A stretch of DNA of 64,000 nt from Gemmatimonas sp. (GCA_011390805.1 JAABRT010000006.1:22775-86774); one strand, 5' to 3'; shown: positions 54,887 through 64,000, counted from the first letter of the stretch. Notes: generated from the letters alone by a model not told the origin. Translations and numbers: made by a program.

Positions 54887-56613
54887 AGCGGCAGGGGCAC
54901 GGGCCGATCGCGCGGTGCTGTGCCGCACTGGTGGCCTTGTTGTGCCTGTCCGTCACCGCCAGCGCACAAACGGTGCGTGGCAAAGTGTTTGACGAGGCAC
55001 AGTTTCCCGTTGCCAGGGCAATGGTGCTGCTGCTGGACTCTGCGCAGTCGGTAACCGATCGAGTGGTCACGAGCGAGAGCGGCGACTTTCAGGTGAGGGG
55101 CTCTGAGGGCGGCATGTACCGCTTGCGCGTGGTCCGCATCGGGTATGTGCCCACGCTCTCTGACAGCTTTACACTGGCGGCCGGCGACACGGTCAATCAG
55201 ACACTGGTTGTGAGCAGCGCGCGCGTGCAGTTGAACAGCGTAAACGTGCAGGGGCGCCGAAGCTGCGGTCGTGCCCTGGTGATTGGCGGTCAAGCGGAAC
55301 GTGCTGCGTGGGAACAGGCCATGGCGTCTATGGCCAACGTGTCCACCTCTTCATCATCGGGCTTCACGGCGACCACGCTTGTCGTGCAACGCGAGCTTGA
55401 CGGGTCGGGGCGGCGCGTCAGGTCACAGCAGGTACGCACGCGCACCGCGAGGGTGGCCGAGCCGTGGCGTTCGCTGCCTGTAGATAGGCTTCGCAAAAAT
55501 GGCTACGCGTTCCTTGACGAGACTGACACGCTGACCTTTGTGGCGCCCAGTGTGGATGTGTTGCTCTCCGACTCGTTTCTTGAAGACCACTGTATTGAGC
55601 CGGTGACCGGCAGCGATTCATCGGAAATCGGGATTCTGTTCACACCTGCTCCGTCTCGACGCAACATGGCGGAGGTGCGCGGCGTGTTGTGGCTGTCGCG
55701 TGAATCGGCCGAGCTGCGGCGCCTGGAGTTTGTGTACGTAAATGTGCCGGGAATGCAGGATGTCCGCATGGGATCGGGCAGTCAGCCGGGAGGTTTACTC
55801 GAGTTCTCGCGTCTGGCCGAAGGCACGGTGGTGATTACCAACTGGGAGATTCGCGTACCGGTGCTGGCAGAACGGCGTGGCCTGTTTGCGTCCGGCTTGG
55901 AGGTGCGGGCGTTGAATGTGATGGGCGGGCGCACACTGCTGCTGCGGCGAAACCGGGATACGCTGTACAGTGCACCGTTGGTGAGCGTAGCGGGTGTGGT
56001 GCGTGATTCGGTGTCCAATCGACCGGTCGCTGGCGCACAAGTGCGTCTGGATGGAACGGGTGCGGTTTCAACCACGGATTCCGTGGGGCGGTTTGCCCTG
56101 CCACAGGTGCTGCCGGGCAAGTACCAGATTGAGGCGTGGACTGACTCGTTGGCCGCGGTCGGCGCGCGCGCATCGGCGGCGCTCACAGTGACGGACGACA
56201 GAGAAGACGTTGTGGTGTTGCTCCCGGACCTATCAAAGGCGACGCGTTCGCGCTGCAATGCAGCGGCTGCCGAACTCGGCGCAGACACACGTGGAGGCAT
56301 CACTGGCATCGTGCGCAGACTCACTGATTCAGGAGCCACGGCGCTGGCCAATGTTCGAGTGGTTGCGGACTGGAAAGAGGTCAGATCCGGGGCCAACTCT
56401 CTGGGCGCGCAAGACAAGCGACTTGAGACCCGCTCGCTATCTGACGGTACTTTCAGCTTGTGTGGCGTACCGCTCGACGTGGAAATCTCCGTCCGTGCAG
56501 TTCCGGATAACGGTCAGGCGGAAGCAGAGTCTGTGCGACTCGAAGAAGCTGCTCCGGTCGCATTACTCTTTCTCACCGTCGACACGCCCCCCATGCGGCA
56601 TCAACCGGAGTAG
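54883..56613 (+). CDS. Secreted CarboxypepD-regulatory-like domain protein
   Basis: 576 residues from ATG 54883, translationally coupled to the aminopeptidase gene. Signal peptide IARCCAALVALLCLSVTASA. Residues ~25-110 form a carboxypeptidase-regulatory-like beta domain (VRGKVFDEAQFPVARAMVLL, MYRLRVVRIGYVPTLSDSFT). The middle, ~115-370, is a longer domain with AEVRGVLWLSRESAELRRLE and LEFVYVNVPG, as in many Gemmatimonadota secreted proteins. Two further beta domains follow (VAGVVRDSVSNRPVAGAQVR and GGITGIVRRLTDSG). It is likely a periplasmic or surface protein of unknown role. Confidence 0.78.
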   Translation: MKRQGHGPIARCCAALVALLCLSVTASAQTVRGKVFDEAQFPVARAMVLLLDSAQSVTDRVVTSESGDFQVRGSEGGMYRLRVVRIGYVPTLSDSFTLAAGDTVNQTLVVSSARVQLNSVNVQGRRSCGRALVIGGQAERAAWEQAMASMANVSTSSSSGFTATTLVVQRELDGSGRRVRSQQVRTRTARVAEPWRSLPVDRLRKNGYAFLDETDTLTFVAPSVDVLLSDSFLEDHCIEPVTGSDSSEIGILFTPAPSRRNMAEVRGVLWLSRESAELRRLEFVYVNVPGMQDVRMGSGSQPGGLLEFSRLAEGTVVITNWEIRVPVLAERRGLFASGLEVRALNVMGGRTLLLRRNRDTLYSAPLVSVAGVVRDSVSNRPVAGAQVRLDGTGAVSTTDSVGRFALPQVLPGKYQIEAWTDSLAAVGARASAALTVTDDREDVVVLLPDLSKATRSRCNAAAAELGADTRGGITGIVRRLTDSGATALANVRVVADWKEVRSGANSLGAQDKRLETRSLSDGTFSLCGVPLDVEISVRAVPDNGQAEAESVRLEEAAPVALLFLTVDTPPMRHQPE

Positions 56614-56738
56614 ATTACAGATTGGACCTCAGGCGACGCGGCCGGTGTCAGATTGCGCAACCCGTCTGGGCGGTCAGGGTGTCAAACAGATTCCCGCCGC
56701 GACCGTCAGTGTCTGACCGTGCTTCCCGTCCCTCCCGC

Positions 56739-57482
56739 ATGCATCCCATCCGACTGTTGCTCCGTCCCGCAGTAATTGCCGCCAGCGCTGCCCTCGTGGT
56801 CGGCTGCGCCAGCGCGCGCCCTGCACAGCCTGAGTTCGTGCCCGGCCTGGAAGGCGCCATTCTGCGCGCCCGGGCCGACAGTCTGCGTTATCCGTACACG
56901 CAGGCCGATATCGATTTCATGCGCGACATGATTCATCATCACGCGCAGGCCATTGTGATTTCCAAATGGACCAAGTCGCACGGCGCTGATGCGGCGATTG
57001 TCCGTCTGTCGGAGCGCATCATCAACGCGCAGAACGACGAGATCACGATCATGCGCCACTGGCTGGAAGACCGGAATCAGGTGCCGCCCACGGTTGACTC
57101 CATGGGCAACGTGACCATGGGCCCCGCATCGGCGGCTGGTGATGCACACGCCGGCCACAACATGCCCGGGCACAACATGCCGGGGCACGATATGTCGTCC
57201 ATGCCGGGCATGGCATCAATGCCGGGCATGCTCACTGCAGCGCAGCTGGCCGAGCTGGACGCCGCCCGCGGCAGCGAGTTTGACCGTTTGTATCTCACCT
57301 TCATGATGCGGCATCATCAGGGAGCTGTGGCCATGGTGAAGGAGCTGTTCACTTCACCGGGAGCAGGACAGGACGAGACCATTTTCAAGTTTGCCAACGA
57401 TGTTGAGGTGGATCAGTCCACCGAGATTCGTCGCATGCTCACGATGATGCTCGAGCTGGGATTCGCGCCACCGCTCCGGTGA
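56739..57482 (+). CDS. DUF305 (CopM-like) lipoprotein with His/Met repeats
   Basis: 247 residues from ATG 56739; lipobox VVGC at about residue 23. The DUF305 domain is doubled: YTQADIDFMRDMIHHHAQAI and DRLYLTFMMRHHQGAVAMVK, each with a Met/His helix motif. Between them lies a metal-binding-like stretch of GHNMPGHNMPGHDMSSMPGM and further MPGM copies. DUF305 proteins such as CopM bind copper in the periplasm. It precedes the LVIVD gene by 61 bases, a pairing common in this phylum. Confidence 0.9.
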   Translation: MHPIRLLLRPAVIAASAALVVGCASARPAQPEFVPGLEGAILRARADSLRYPYTQADIDFMRDMIHHHAQAIVISKWTKSHGADAAIVRLSERIINAQNDEITIMRHWLEDRNQVPPTVDSMGNVTMGPASAAGDAHAGHNMPGHNMPGHDMSSMPGMASMPGMLTAAQLAELDAARGSEFDRLYLTFMMRHHQGAVAMVKELFTSPGAGQDETIFKFANDVEVDQSTEIRRMLTMMLELGFAPPLR

Positions 57483-57543
57483 GTCGCGATCGGCAGTACC
57501 GTTGTACGCAGTTCTTCACGTTCGCCAACACAGAGGACTTTGC

Positions 57544-59556
57544 ATGACCATGTCGCATTTCCGCCGCCCCGGCGGTCTCACCCACGCCGCTCGGCTGGCT
57601 TCCGTGGCCACGCTGGCCGTGGTGACCGCCTGTTCGTCGAGCACACCAACGCCTGCACCTACACCCGGCAATCCGGCCACCGATCCGCGTGTTGGACTCA
57701 AGGCCGGCTTGTTTGATGCCGGCGAAGCGATCTCCAACATGAAGCTCACGGCGACGGCGCGTTCCCCGGAAGGCTTCCTGGGTGTGACCAACTCCGATCT
57801 GGCGTTCCTCGGCAACTACGCCATTCAGGGCAACTACAACGGCCCGGTGATCTGGGACGTGTCCAATCCGAACAGCCCCACGCTGGTAACCGCCTATCCG
57901 TGTCCCGCGTCGCAGAACGACGTGTCAGTGTACCGGAACCTGATGTTCATGTCGGCTGAAGCACAGAATGGTCGTACTGACTGCATGCCCGGTGGCGTGC
58001 GTGAAACGGTAAGCCCGCTGCGTATGCGCGGTGTGCGCGTGTTTGACATCAGTGATATCAAGTCGCCCAAGCTGGTGGCCAATGTGCAGACGTGCCGCGG
58101 TTCGCACACGCACACAGTACTCGAAGATCCGAAGGACAAAGACAACGTCTACATCTACGTGTCAGGTTCGTCGAGCATTCGTTCATCCGAAGAACTGGCG
58201 GGATGCGTTGGTGACGCCGCGAGTGATGATCCCAACTCGTCGCGCCTGCGCATTGAAATCATCAAGGTGCCATTGGCCGATCCGTCCAAGGCGGCCGTTG
58301 TAGGCAAGGCCAACATTTTCTCCGGCTTGCAGGCTCCGCCGCGTCATGGACCGTCGGAGGCTGATATGGCGGCGGCTGCGCGCAATCTCGAAAACGCCCG
58401 TCGCACCGGCGCATTCATCGCACGCAATCCGCAGTCAGGTCAGGAAAGTGAAGTCCCGCGTCGCATGGTTATGACGTTGCTCGACAGCACCGTGAAAGCG
58501 CGTGGTGGATCGGGCGCGCCAACAGCCGCCGACAGTGCCGCGCTGCGTGGTGCGATTCAGGGCATCATGAACCGTGTGTACGCAAACGCTCCCGCGCCTC
58601 GTCAGGCCAACCCTAATGCAGCGGTCTCCGAAGGCGCGCAGTGCCATGACATCACCGTGTATCCGGCAGTAGGACTGGCCGGCGGTGCCTGTGAAGGACA
58701 TGGTCTGCTCATCGACATCAGCGATCCGGTGAATCCGGTGCGTCTTGATGCCGTGGCCGACTCCAACTTCGCGTACTGGCACTCGGCCACGTTTAACAAC
58801 GATGGCACGCAGCTGCTCTTCTCCGACGAGTGGGGCGGTGGTGGTGGTCCGAAGTGCCGCGAAGGCGACAAGCCGGAGTGGGGCGCGAACGCGATCTTCG
58901 CGATTGAAAACAAGAAGCTCGTGTTCAAGAGCTACTACAAGCTGCCGTCATATCAGTCGGAGACGGAAAACTGCGTGGCCCACAACGGTTCGCTCATCCC
59001 GATTCCGGGTCGCGACGTAATGGTGCAGGCGTGGTATCAGGGCGGCATTTCGGTGTTTGACTGGACTGACCCGGCCAAGCCCTTTGAAATCGCGTCGTAC
59101 GACCGTGGCCCGATTGATGACTCACGTCTGGTGAGCGGCGGATCGTGGTCTGCGTACTGGTACAACGGTGCGATTGTCAGCTCTGAAATCGCGCGTGGTC
59201 TGGACGTGGCCGAACTCACCCCCAGCCGCTTTGTCACGCAGAACGAAATCGATGCGGCCAAGACGGTAAAGTGGGAGTACCTGAACGCGCAGGGGCAGCC
59301 CAAGATCGACTGGCCGGCCAGCTTCCCGCTGGTCAAGGCATACACCGATCAGCTTGAGCGTAAGGGCTGCGTGAGCGATTCACGCATCTCCACCATTCGT
59401 TCAGCGATCGCTAACGCCGAACGTGCCACGGGTGCAGCGCGCAACATGGCGCTCACGCGTCTTGAGTCAGACATTGAGCTTGAGCGCAGCTGCGATGCGA
59501 AGAAAGTGGATCTGATGAAGAAGGCGTTGAGTGGCTTGCGCACGCAGGTGATGTAA
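57544..59556 (+). CDS. LVIVD-repeat lipoprotein
   Basis: 670 residues from ATG 57544, preceded by AGAGGA. Signal peptide with lipobox VVTAC. A seven-bladed-propeller-like LVIVD region follows: FLGNYAIQGNYNGPVIWDVS, MRGVRVFDISDIKSPKLVAN, GGISVFDWTDPAKPFEIASY. His/Cys residues of the family's usual sites are in CRGSHTHTVLEDPKDKDNVY and AQCHDITVYPAVGLAGGACE. The C-terminal ~60 residues are helical and Lys/Glu-rich. Likely surface-anchored; its role is unknown, though the DUF305 partner suggests metal homeostasis. Confidence 0.85.
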   Translation: MTMSHFRRPGGLTHAARLASVATLAVVTACSSSTPTPAPTPGNPATDPRVGLKAGLFDAGEAISNMKLTATARSPEGFLGVTNSDLAFLGNYAIQGNYNGPVIWDVSNPNSPTLVTAYPCPASQNDVSVYRNLMFMSAEAQNGRTDCMPGGVRETVSPLRMRGVRVFDISDIKSPKLVANVQTCRGSHTHTVLEDPKDKDNVYIYVSGSSSIRSSEELAGCVGDAASDDPNSSRLRIEIIKVPLADPSKAAVVGKANIFSGLQAPPRHGPSEADMAAAARNLENARRTGAFIARNPQSGQESEVPRRMVMTLLDSTVKARGGSGAPTAADSAALRGAIQGIMNRVYANAPAPRQANPNAAVSEGAQCHDITVYPAVGLAGGACEGHGLLIDISDPVNPVRLDAVADSNFAYWHSATFNNDGTQLLFSDEWGGGGGPKCREGDKPEWGANAIFAIENKKLVFKSYYKLPSYQSETENCVAHNGSLIPIPGRDVMVQAWYQGGISVFDWTDPAKPFEIASYDRGPIDDSRLVSGGSWSAYWYNGAIVSSEIARGLDVAELTPSRFVTQNEIDAAKTVKWEYLNAQGQPKIDWPASFPLVKAYTDQLERKGCVSDSRISTIRSAIANAERATGAARNMALTRLESDIELERSCDAKKVDLMKKALSGLRTQVM

Positions 59557-59607
59557 GCTCAACCGCCGAGCGATGCATCCGCGACTGCTGCGGATGTTGT
59601 GAAAGGC

Positions 59608-59645
59608 AAAACGCGCCGCGATCGATACTGATCGCGGCGCGTTTT
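59608..59645. terminator. Bidirectional intrinsic terminator between LVIVD and barrel genes
   Basis: A perfect 16-bp stem (59608-59623 with 59630-59645; arm AAAACGCGCCGCGATC) and a 6-base loop. The 3' arm ends in TTTT, followed by GTTTA, and the 5' arm starts AAAA, giving a short T-run in both directions between two convergent genes. Confidence 0.9.
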
Positions 59646-59717
59646 GTTTATCGCATGCTCTGCCGGCGTGCTGCACCGTGATATCCGCGCAGTTCGATTG
59701 CAAACACAGCACGACCT

Positions 59718-60260
59718 CTATCGCGTGATCACCAGCCCGAACTCAGCTCGCGTTGTCACGCCGATTTCGTCACCCGACATGGCGTGTGTTCGAATCGTGA
59801 GGCGCGGTCCGATGCCTCGTCGCACACCCGCACTGATCACACCGCCCGCGCCGGCGCGTCCGGCCCCACCAAAGCGCGTGTACGTCACGCCCGGTCCCAC
59901 GAAGACTCCCCACGCCTGATCCTGCGGCGTAACCAGCCACAGCGCTGCGGCATCACCAAACACGCCCGACGGCGTACTGCCAGGCGAGCCTCCGAGCGAC
60001 GTACCGGCTCCTGCCGACATGGCTAAGCGAAAGCGGCGTCCTGCGCCGACTTCTACCGCAGCGCCAAGCAGCGGCACGCTGGCGCTCGTGCTGTTGTCGA
60101 CCACGTCTACGCCAGTGGCGAAGGTGCCCGCGCCGACAAACGCGGAGAACACCGCGTTTGGTCTGCTTTCGCTGACCGGCTGTGCGTGCAGCACACCTGC
60201 GGCGCCGACGAGTGCAGTCGGGATGGCGATGCTCAGGAGTGCTGTCAGGCGATAACTCAT
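59718..60260 (-). CDS. Small outer-membrane beta-barrel-like protein
   Basis: 180 residues. Signal peptide (SYRLTALLSIAIPTALVGAA, cut after HAQ). The mature part has about eight alternating strands: AVFSAFVGAGTFATGVDVVD, LLGAAVEVGAGRRFRLAMSA, AWGVFVGPGVTYTRF, ending in TRAEFGLVITR. It resembles small porin-like or OmpA-type barrels without the peptidoglycan domain. Its start overlaps the stop of the M28 gene by 4 bases, so they form an operon and may act together at the surface. Confidence 0.7.
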   Translation of the reverse strand: MSYRLTALLSIAIPTALVGAAGVLHAQPVSESRPNAVFSAFVGAGTFATGVDVVDNSTSASVPLLGAAVEVGAGRRFRLAMSAGAGTSLGGSPGSTPSGVFGDAAALWLVTPQDQAWGVFVGPGVTYTRFGGAGRAGAGGVISAGVRRGIGPRLTIRTHAMSGDEIGVTTRAEFGLVITR

Positions 60261-62056
60261 CCAATAACCTTGGGTTTAAGCGGCTTCGTGCCATTGAGCC
60301 GGGGACGCGGACCGTTGCTCACTTCGATCGTGAGATCCTTGATGAACTGCGTGATCTTGGTGTAGTGCGGATAGTCGATGTACTGCGCTTCGTCACTGCG
60401 CTGGTGATAGTCGCCGTGCAGTCCGGTAAAGAAAAACGCGATCGGCACACCCTGGCGCGCGTAGTTGATGTGATCGCTGCGCGCGTAAATGTTGTTGTAT
60501 CCGCCCCACGTGGTGGGCTCGTCAAACTTGTAGTCGAGGTCCAGCGGCTTGTCGCGCTTCTTGTTCACGGCTTGCACGGTTTCGCCGAGGTCCTTGGAGT
60601 CAAACATTGATCCGATCACGGCGACGTAGTCATCACCACCACCGGGCAGGTCTTCAGCGCGGCCACGACCGATCATGTCTACGTTGATGGCGGCAACGAT
60701 TGAATCAACAGGCACCGTAGGATGACGCATGTAGTACGCCGATCCTACCAGTCCGCCCTCTTCGCCGGTGTGCCACACGAACAATGTTGAACGCTTGGGC
60801 TTCACGTCCATTGCCATGATGGCTTCGGCGATCTCGAGCACGGCCATGGAGCCTGATCCATCGTCGTCGGCACCGTTGTTCACGGAATCAAGACGCGGCG
60901 TAGGATGCACACGACGAATGCTGTCCATGTTCACACGGAACGACTGGATCGCTTCAATGGTGGGCTGCTGCATATCGTTGGCGATCTGCCAGCGGATTTT
61001 CTGATCGTTGAAGGCTTTGATGGAGTCCTTGTCTACCGGCGGTGCGAAGCCCACGTGATCGTTGTGCGCGCCCACTGCAACGAACTGATTCTTGAGCACG
61101 GGATCGCTGCCGGGAATCACTGCCACGACGTTGCGACCGTAGTTGGTGGGCAGCTCAACAAAGTCGAGCATGGCGTTGACCACGCCGCCGGGCGTTCCTG
61201 CGGCCAGTCCGTCAAGGTTCGCCCGTGCGAACAAACGGGCTGCAGCGGCTGATGTGATGCGGATTTGCGCGGGTGGCATGAGCGCGCTCAACTGCCGCTT
61301 GAGCAGCGTGAGTGAATCGGCGTCTGCGCCACCTGCTATGCGCGGCATGGAGGGCTGCGATGCAACGGTTGGCTCATTGATGGCCGCGCGCTGCGCCGGA
61401 GTGAGCGCATCGAGATCGACGGTGGCCACGGCCACGGCGCCGTCAAAGCGACTGGCAGAGGCTGCACCACCGCGCGGTCCGCCAAAGGCGCGCTGCCCCA
61501 CGGGACCGCCTGCACCACGACTGCCGGGCGCGGGCAGCAACACAACAAACTTTCCGGCTGCCTGCGCGGCCGTGATCTGCGTTGTGGTGTCACCCTGCGT
61601 GCCACCAAAGATCACGTCGGCGTTTACAATCGGCTGCGGCGCGCGCGCGCCGGGAACGGCCACGAACTCGTCATTCCACCTGATGGGATTGCCATTCACC
61701 GTAAGGCGCGAGCTCGACGTGAACTTGCGCAGGCGATACGGCAGCACCTGGAAGTAGGTGCCGTTGTCGCCAGCGGGCACGAGGCCCAGGCGCTTTACCT
61801 CTGCAGCGATGTAGTCAGTGCCCTTCTGGTTGCCGAGTCGGCCCACCTGACGCCCCATCATGGAATCGTCGGCAAACTGGTAGAGTCGGATTTGCAGATC
61901 GCGCTGCGTGATGTCAGCGGCGGTGGGTGCCGGCGCAAGTTTTTCGGGGTTGCCGTAGCGGTTGACAGCTTGCGCCTGCACGTCTGAGAGCGTAAGCGTG
62001 GGAGCGGCAATGGCAGCAGCCAGCAGCGCGGTGCGGAGTGGACTGGAGCTCTGCAT
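60257..62056 (-). CDS. Secreted M28-family aminopeptidase
   Basis: 599 residues from ATG 62056 (the frame starts at 62089, but this start gives a cleaner signal peptide, SSPLRTALLAAAIAAPTLTL). A protease-associated insert precedes the catalytic core. Zinc ligands: GAHNDHVGFAPP (His, Asp region), SVNNGADDDGSGSMAVLEIA (Asp), WHTGEEGGLVGSAYYMRH (Glu-Glu), AAINVDMIGRGRAEDLPG (Asp) and YARSDHINYARQGVPIAFFF (His). The His of the first motif is present. It probably removes N-terminal residues from peptides in the periplasm. It is followed by the small barrel gene. Confidence 0.93.
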   Translation of the reverse strand: MQSSSPLRTALLAAAIAAPTLTLSDVQAQAVNRYGNPEKLAPAPTAADITQRDLQIRLYQFADDSMMGRQVGRLGNQKGTDYIAAEVKRLGLVPAGDNGTYFQVLPYRLRKFTSSSRLTVNGNPIRWNDEFVAVPGARAPQPIVNADVIFGGTQGDTTTQITAAQAAGKFVVLLPAPGSRGAGGPVGQRAFGGPRGGAASASRFDGAVAVATVDLDALTPAQRAAINEPTVASQPSMPRIAGGADADSLTLLKRQLSALMPPAQIRITSAAAARLFARANLDGLAAGTPGGVVNAMLDFVELPTNYGRNVVAVIPGSDPVLKNQFVAVGAHNDHVGFAPPVDKDSIKAFNDQKIRWQIANDMQQPTIEAIQSFRVNMDSIRRVHPTPRLDSVNNGADDDGSGSMAVLEIAEAIMAMDVKPKRSTLFVWHTGEEGGLVGSAYYMRHPTVPVDSIVAAINVDMIGRGRAEDLPGGGDDYVAVIGSMFDSKDLGETVQAVNKKRDKPLDLDYKFDEPTTWGGYNNIYARSDHINYARQGVPIAFFFTGLHGDYHQRSDEAQYIDYPHYTKITQFIKDLTIEVSNGPRPRLNGTKPLKPKVIG

Positions 62057-62176
62057 GAGCGGTTGTTTCCTGGGGATGGGGTGCATCAAGTGGGCGGTCG
62101 GGTGTCGTCGTACGTTCCTAACCCTGTGAGGATTTACGCGCAGTCTTCGCCCATCGCTGGGATTCCCGCCGGGCCA

Positions 62177-62845
62177 CTACCGCGGCGCTAACGAGAACTT
62201 GAATCGTTGAAGCACCAGCGCGCACGCGGGTTCACCATCGCGAGAGCTCGGCTTGAACTCAGTGGTGTGAACGAACTTTCTTACCGCGCGTTCAAAGATT
62301 GCGTCGGTGTGGCCGGCCGATCTGGTGAAATCCTCGCGCACCGTGCCATCGTCGTTAACGAGATAACGCATCACGACCTCGCCACTACGACGATCCTGTT
62401 TGGCGGCGTAGGGATACTCAGGCGCCGCGTTGGCGTTCACCGGTCGCGGCGGACGATTGGGATTGCTGTCGGCGTAGCGACGAACTCCCGATTCATCGCT
62501 GGCGATCCGGAATCCCAGGCGATGAATGGTTTCGCGATTTGCGTCGGGAGCCAGTGTGTCTTCGGGTGCGAACAACAAATGCGCACCCCACATTTTGAAG
62601 CGCAAGCGGTAAACACCTGTGTCGGGCGCCGGCAAACCGAAGGCTCCGTCACTCAGCGTTTGTGTGCTCGTGACAACCTTGCCGTCGCTTCCTGTCAGCG
62701 ACACATCGATGCAGGGCATGGCGGTACCGGTTTCTTCATCGAGTGCGATCCCGGCGATGATACCCTGTGCGCCGAGCGCACCGGCGGCGGCAGTCGTGAG
62801 GGCCAAGGCAAGCGCACTGCGTGCGACGAATGTTCGCGTGCACAT
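62177..62845 (-). CDS. TonB C-terminal-domain protein with CarboxypepD-like N-terminus
   Basis: 222 residues from ATG 62845 (MCTRTFVARSALALALTTAA); upstream residues in the frame overlap the next gene. A signal peptide ends near ALGAQ, so it has no usual TonB membrane anchor. Residues ~26-95 form a CarboxypepD-like beta domain (IIAGIALDEETGTAMPCIDV, LSDGAFGLPAPDTGVYRLRF). The last ~85 are a TonB C-terminal fold (EYPYAAKQDRRSGEVVMRYL, VNDDGTVREDFTRSAGHTDA, KFVHTTEFKPSSRDGEPACA). It is probably a periplasmic or surface protein using the TonB fold for binding rather than energy transfer. Confidence 0.82.
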   Translation of the reverse strand: MCTRTFVARSALALALTTAAAGALGAQGIIAGIALDEETGTAMPCIDVSLTGSDGKVVTSTQTLSDGAFGLPAPDTGVYRLRFKMWGAHLLFAPEDTLAPDANRETIHRLGFRIASDESGVRRYADSNPNRPPRPVNANAAPEYPYAAKQDRRSGEVVMRYLVNDDGTVREDFTRSAGHTDAIFERAVRKFVHTTEFKPSSRDGEPACALVLQRFKFSLAPR

Positions 62846-62858
62846 GAGCAGTGACACC

Positions 62859-64000
62859 TTACCCAACCACCACACCACTACACGAACCAAACCCGATGCG
62901 ACGCGCACCATCGCGAACGGCAAACGCACGCAGGATCACTTCGTCTCCGTTCTCCAGAAAGCCACGGATTTCGCCGTTGGGCAGCGTGATGGGTTCGCTC
63001 GCACGTTTTGTGCGCTCCAGCAGACACCCGGCCTGCTCTATGGCTGCACCTGAGACGGTGCCACTGCCCAACAGATCGCCGGGCCGCAGGTTGCAACCGT
63101 TGCTTGAATGGTGCGTGACCATTTGCGAAAACGACCAGTACAGATCGAGAAACGAAGCGCGTGAAATCTGAACGGGCGTTGCGCCGTCATCGCGCATGCG
63201 GGCGGTGGAGAGATACACCTCAAGCGTAAGGCCAAAACCACCGCGCGCGTGATCCTGCGCATGCGTGAGATACGGCAGCGGCTCAGGATCATCAGGCGCC
63301 CGCGGTGCCAGCGGCGCACGAAACGGCTCCAGCGCATCAAGCGTGACGACAAACGGGCTCACGGTACTGGCAAAGCTCTTGGCCAGAAACGGGCCGAGCG
63401 GTTGATACTCCCACGCCTGCAGGTCGCGCGCACTCCAGTCGTTGAGCAGCGACAAGCCCACGATATGGTCGTGTGCATTGGCAATATCAATCGTGCTGCC
63501 CAGCTCATTCCCGGGGCCAATCCACGCCGCCACTTCAAGTTCGTAATCGAGCGATCGCGATGGACCAACCGTGGGCACATCGTCTGCTGGCCCTTTGCGC
63601 TGTCCGTTGGGACGGTGCACCGGTGTGCCGCTTACCACTACGCTCGACGCGCGACCGTGATATCCAATCGGCACCCACTTGTAGTTGGGTAACAACGGAT
63701 TGTCGGGACGAAACATGCGTCCCACGTTGGTGGCATGGTGCACCGATGCGTAAAAATCGGTGTAGTCGCCAACAGTGGCGGGCAGCAACAGTTCAACATC
63801 TCGCTGCGGAATGAGCAACGCGGGTGCTAGCGTTTCCATGGCTTGTTCACCGTCTCCGCCGGTGCGCAGCAGCATGGAGATCTGCGTGCGCAACGCCCGG
63901 ACCGGCAGTCGGCCAAGCGCAAACAACGCATTCAATGTGGGCTCTGCACACGCCTCGGCCGCCGCCACTGCCGCTCCGCTAATGAGAGCCCGGGACATTG
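62859..64000 (-). CDS. Fumarylacetoacetase, N-terminus beyond window
   Basis: About 380 residues of the C-terminal and central part; the first ATG (63998) is two bases from the edge, and the family's N-terminal domain is partly missing, so the true start is likely outside. The catalytic domain is typical: VGDYTDFYASVHHATNVGRM, YKWVPIGYHGRASSVVVSGT, LDYELEVAAWIGPGNELGST, VGLSLLNDWSARDLQAWEYQ, FASTVSPFVVTLDALEPFR, and GTVSGAAIEQAGCLLERTKR. It cuts fumarylacetoacetate to fumarate and acetoacetate, the last step of tyrosine breakdown, and needs a metal ion. No homogentisate dioxygenase gene is in the window. Confidence 0.93.
   Translation of the reverse strand, partial: MSRALISGAAVAAAEACAEPTLNALFALGRLPVRALRTQISMLLRTGGDGEQAMETLAPALLIPQRDVELLLPATVGDYTDFYASVHHATNVGRMFRPDNPLLPNYKWVPIGYHGRASSVVVSGTPVHRPNGQRKGPADDVPTVGPSRSLDYELEVAAWIGPGNELGSTIDIANAHDHIVGLSLLNDWSARDLQAWEYQPLGPFLAKSFASTVSPFVVTLDALEPFRAPLAPRAPDDPEPLPYLTHAQDHARGGFGLTLEVYLSTARMRDDGATPVQISRASFLDLYWSFSQMVTHHSSNGCNLRPGDLLGSGTVSGAAIEQAGCLLERTKRASEPITLPNGEIRGFLENGDEVILRAFAVRDGARRIGFGSCSGVVVG

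Overview
The window is about 64 kb of high-GC chromosomal DNA from a Gram-negative-type (diderm), aerobic, probably motile heterotroph. The gene families point to the phylum Gemmatimonadota, family Gemmatimonadaceae or close kin: several 6-bladed beta-propeller lipoproteins, a CBM9/DUF5916 outer-membrane protein, a BlaI repressor with an M56 protein ending in a TonB-plug-like segment, large M14 and M28 secreted peptidases, a PadR regulator coupled to a prefix-type permease, DUF1800/DUF1501, and DUF305/LVIVD proteins. This assignment is inference from gene content. I saw no rRNA, tRNA, CRISPR array, phage or transposase gene, so this is mainly core or slowly varying genome with repeat-rich intergenic spacers.

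Layout. 0-3 kb: a left-truncated, degenerate M20 peptidase divergent from a TPP-riboswitch-controlled thiC. 3-8 kb: a frameshifted Uma2 nuclease, a beta-propeller lipoprotein overlapping recQ, a frameshifted DUF4287-DUF5655 gene and a second propeller. 8-13 kb: a DUF5916 outer-membrane protein divergent from a blaI/M56 operon with a readable promoter-operator. 13-21 kb: M14 peptidase, PadR plus an LptF/G-like permease, GPP34 protein, DJ-1/PfpI protein and a third propeller; a dispersed hairpin element lies here in three copies. 21-31 kb: EF-G-like GTPase, bactofilin and zinc ribbon, DUF1800/DUF1501/serine hydrolase, rhomboid protease. 31 kb: a 470-bp non-coding spacer built from tandem and nested inverted repeats. 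31-44 kb: class A PBP divergent from a polysaccharide deacetylase, CMD and TPR genes, rho, a chemoreceptor behind a sigma-28-type promoter, then a glycosyltransferase/crcB/dipeptidase operon. 44-51 kb: Ig-like lipoprotein coupled to an acyl-CoA dehydrogenase, then a C/G-tract operator and three secreted proteins with His/Cys/Met-rich segments, a candidate metal-responsive envelope module. 51-64 kb: orphan NarL-type regulator, cydAB, methionine aminopeptidase, a CarboxypepD-like secreted protein, DUF305 and LVIVD proteins, a small barrel with an M28 peptidase, a TonB-like protein and a right-truncated fumarylacetoacetase.

How it fits together. Much of the content is cell-envelope biology: peptide degradation at the surface (M14, M28, M20, rhomboid), wall synthesis and modification (PBP1A, deacetylase, bactofilin), lipoproteins, and small regulator/target pairs (BlaI-M56, PadR-permease). 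Many gene pairs are translationally coupled by 4-base start/stop overlaps. The most unusual signals are (1) a hairpin element whose 30-nt core is conserved while its arms differ in every copy yet stay self-complementary, always in the same orientation 3' of a gene, (2) the 31-kb nested inverted repeat, (3) the possible metal-responsive module at 48-51 kb, and (4) a permease-prefix/LptFG-like fusion next to PadR.
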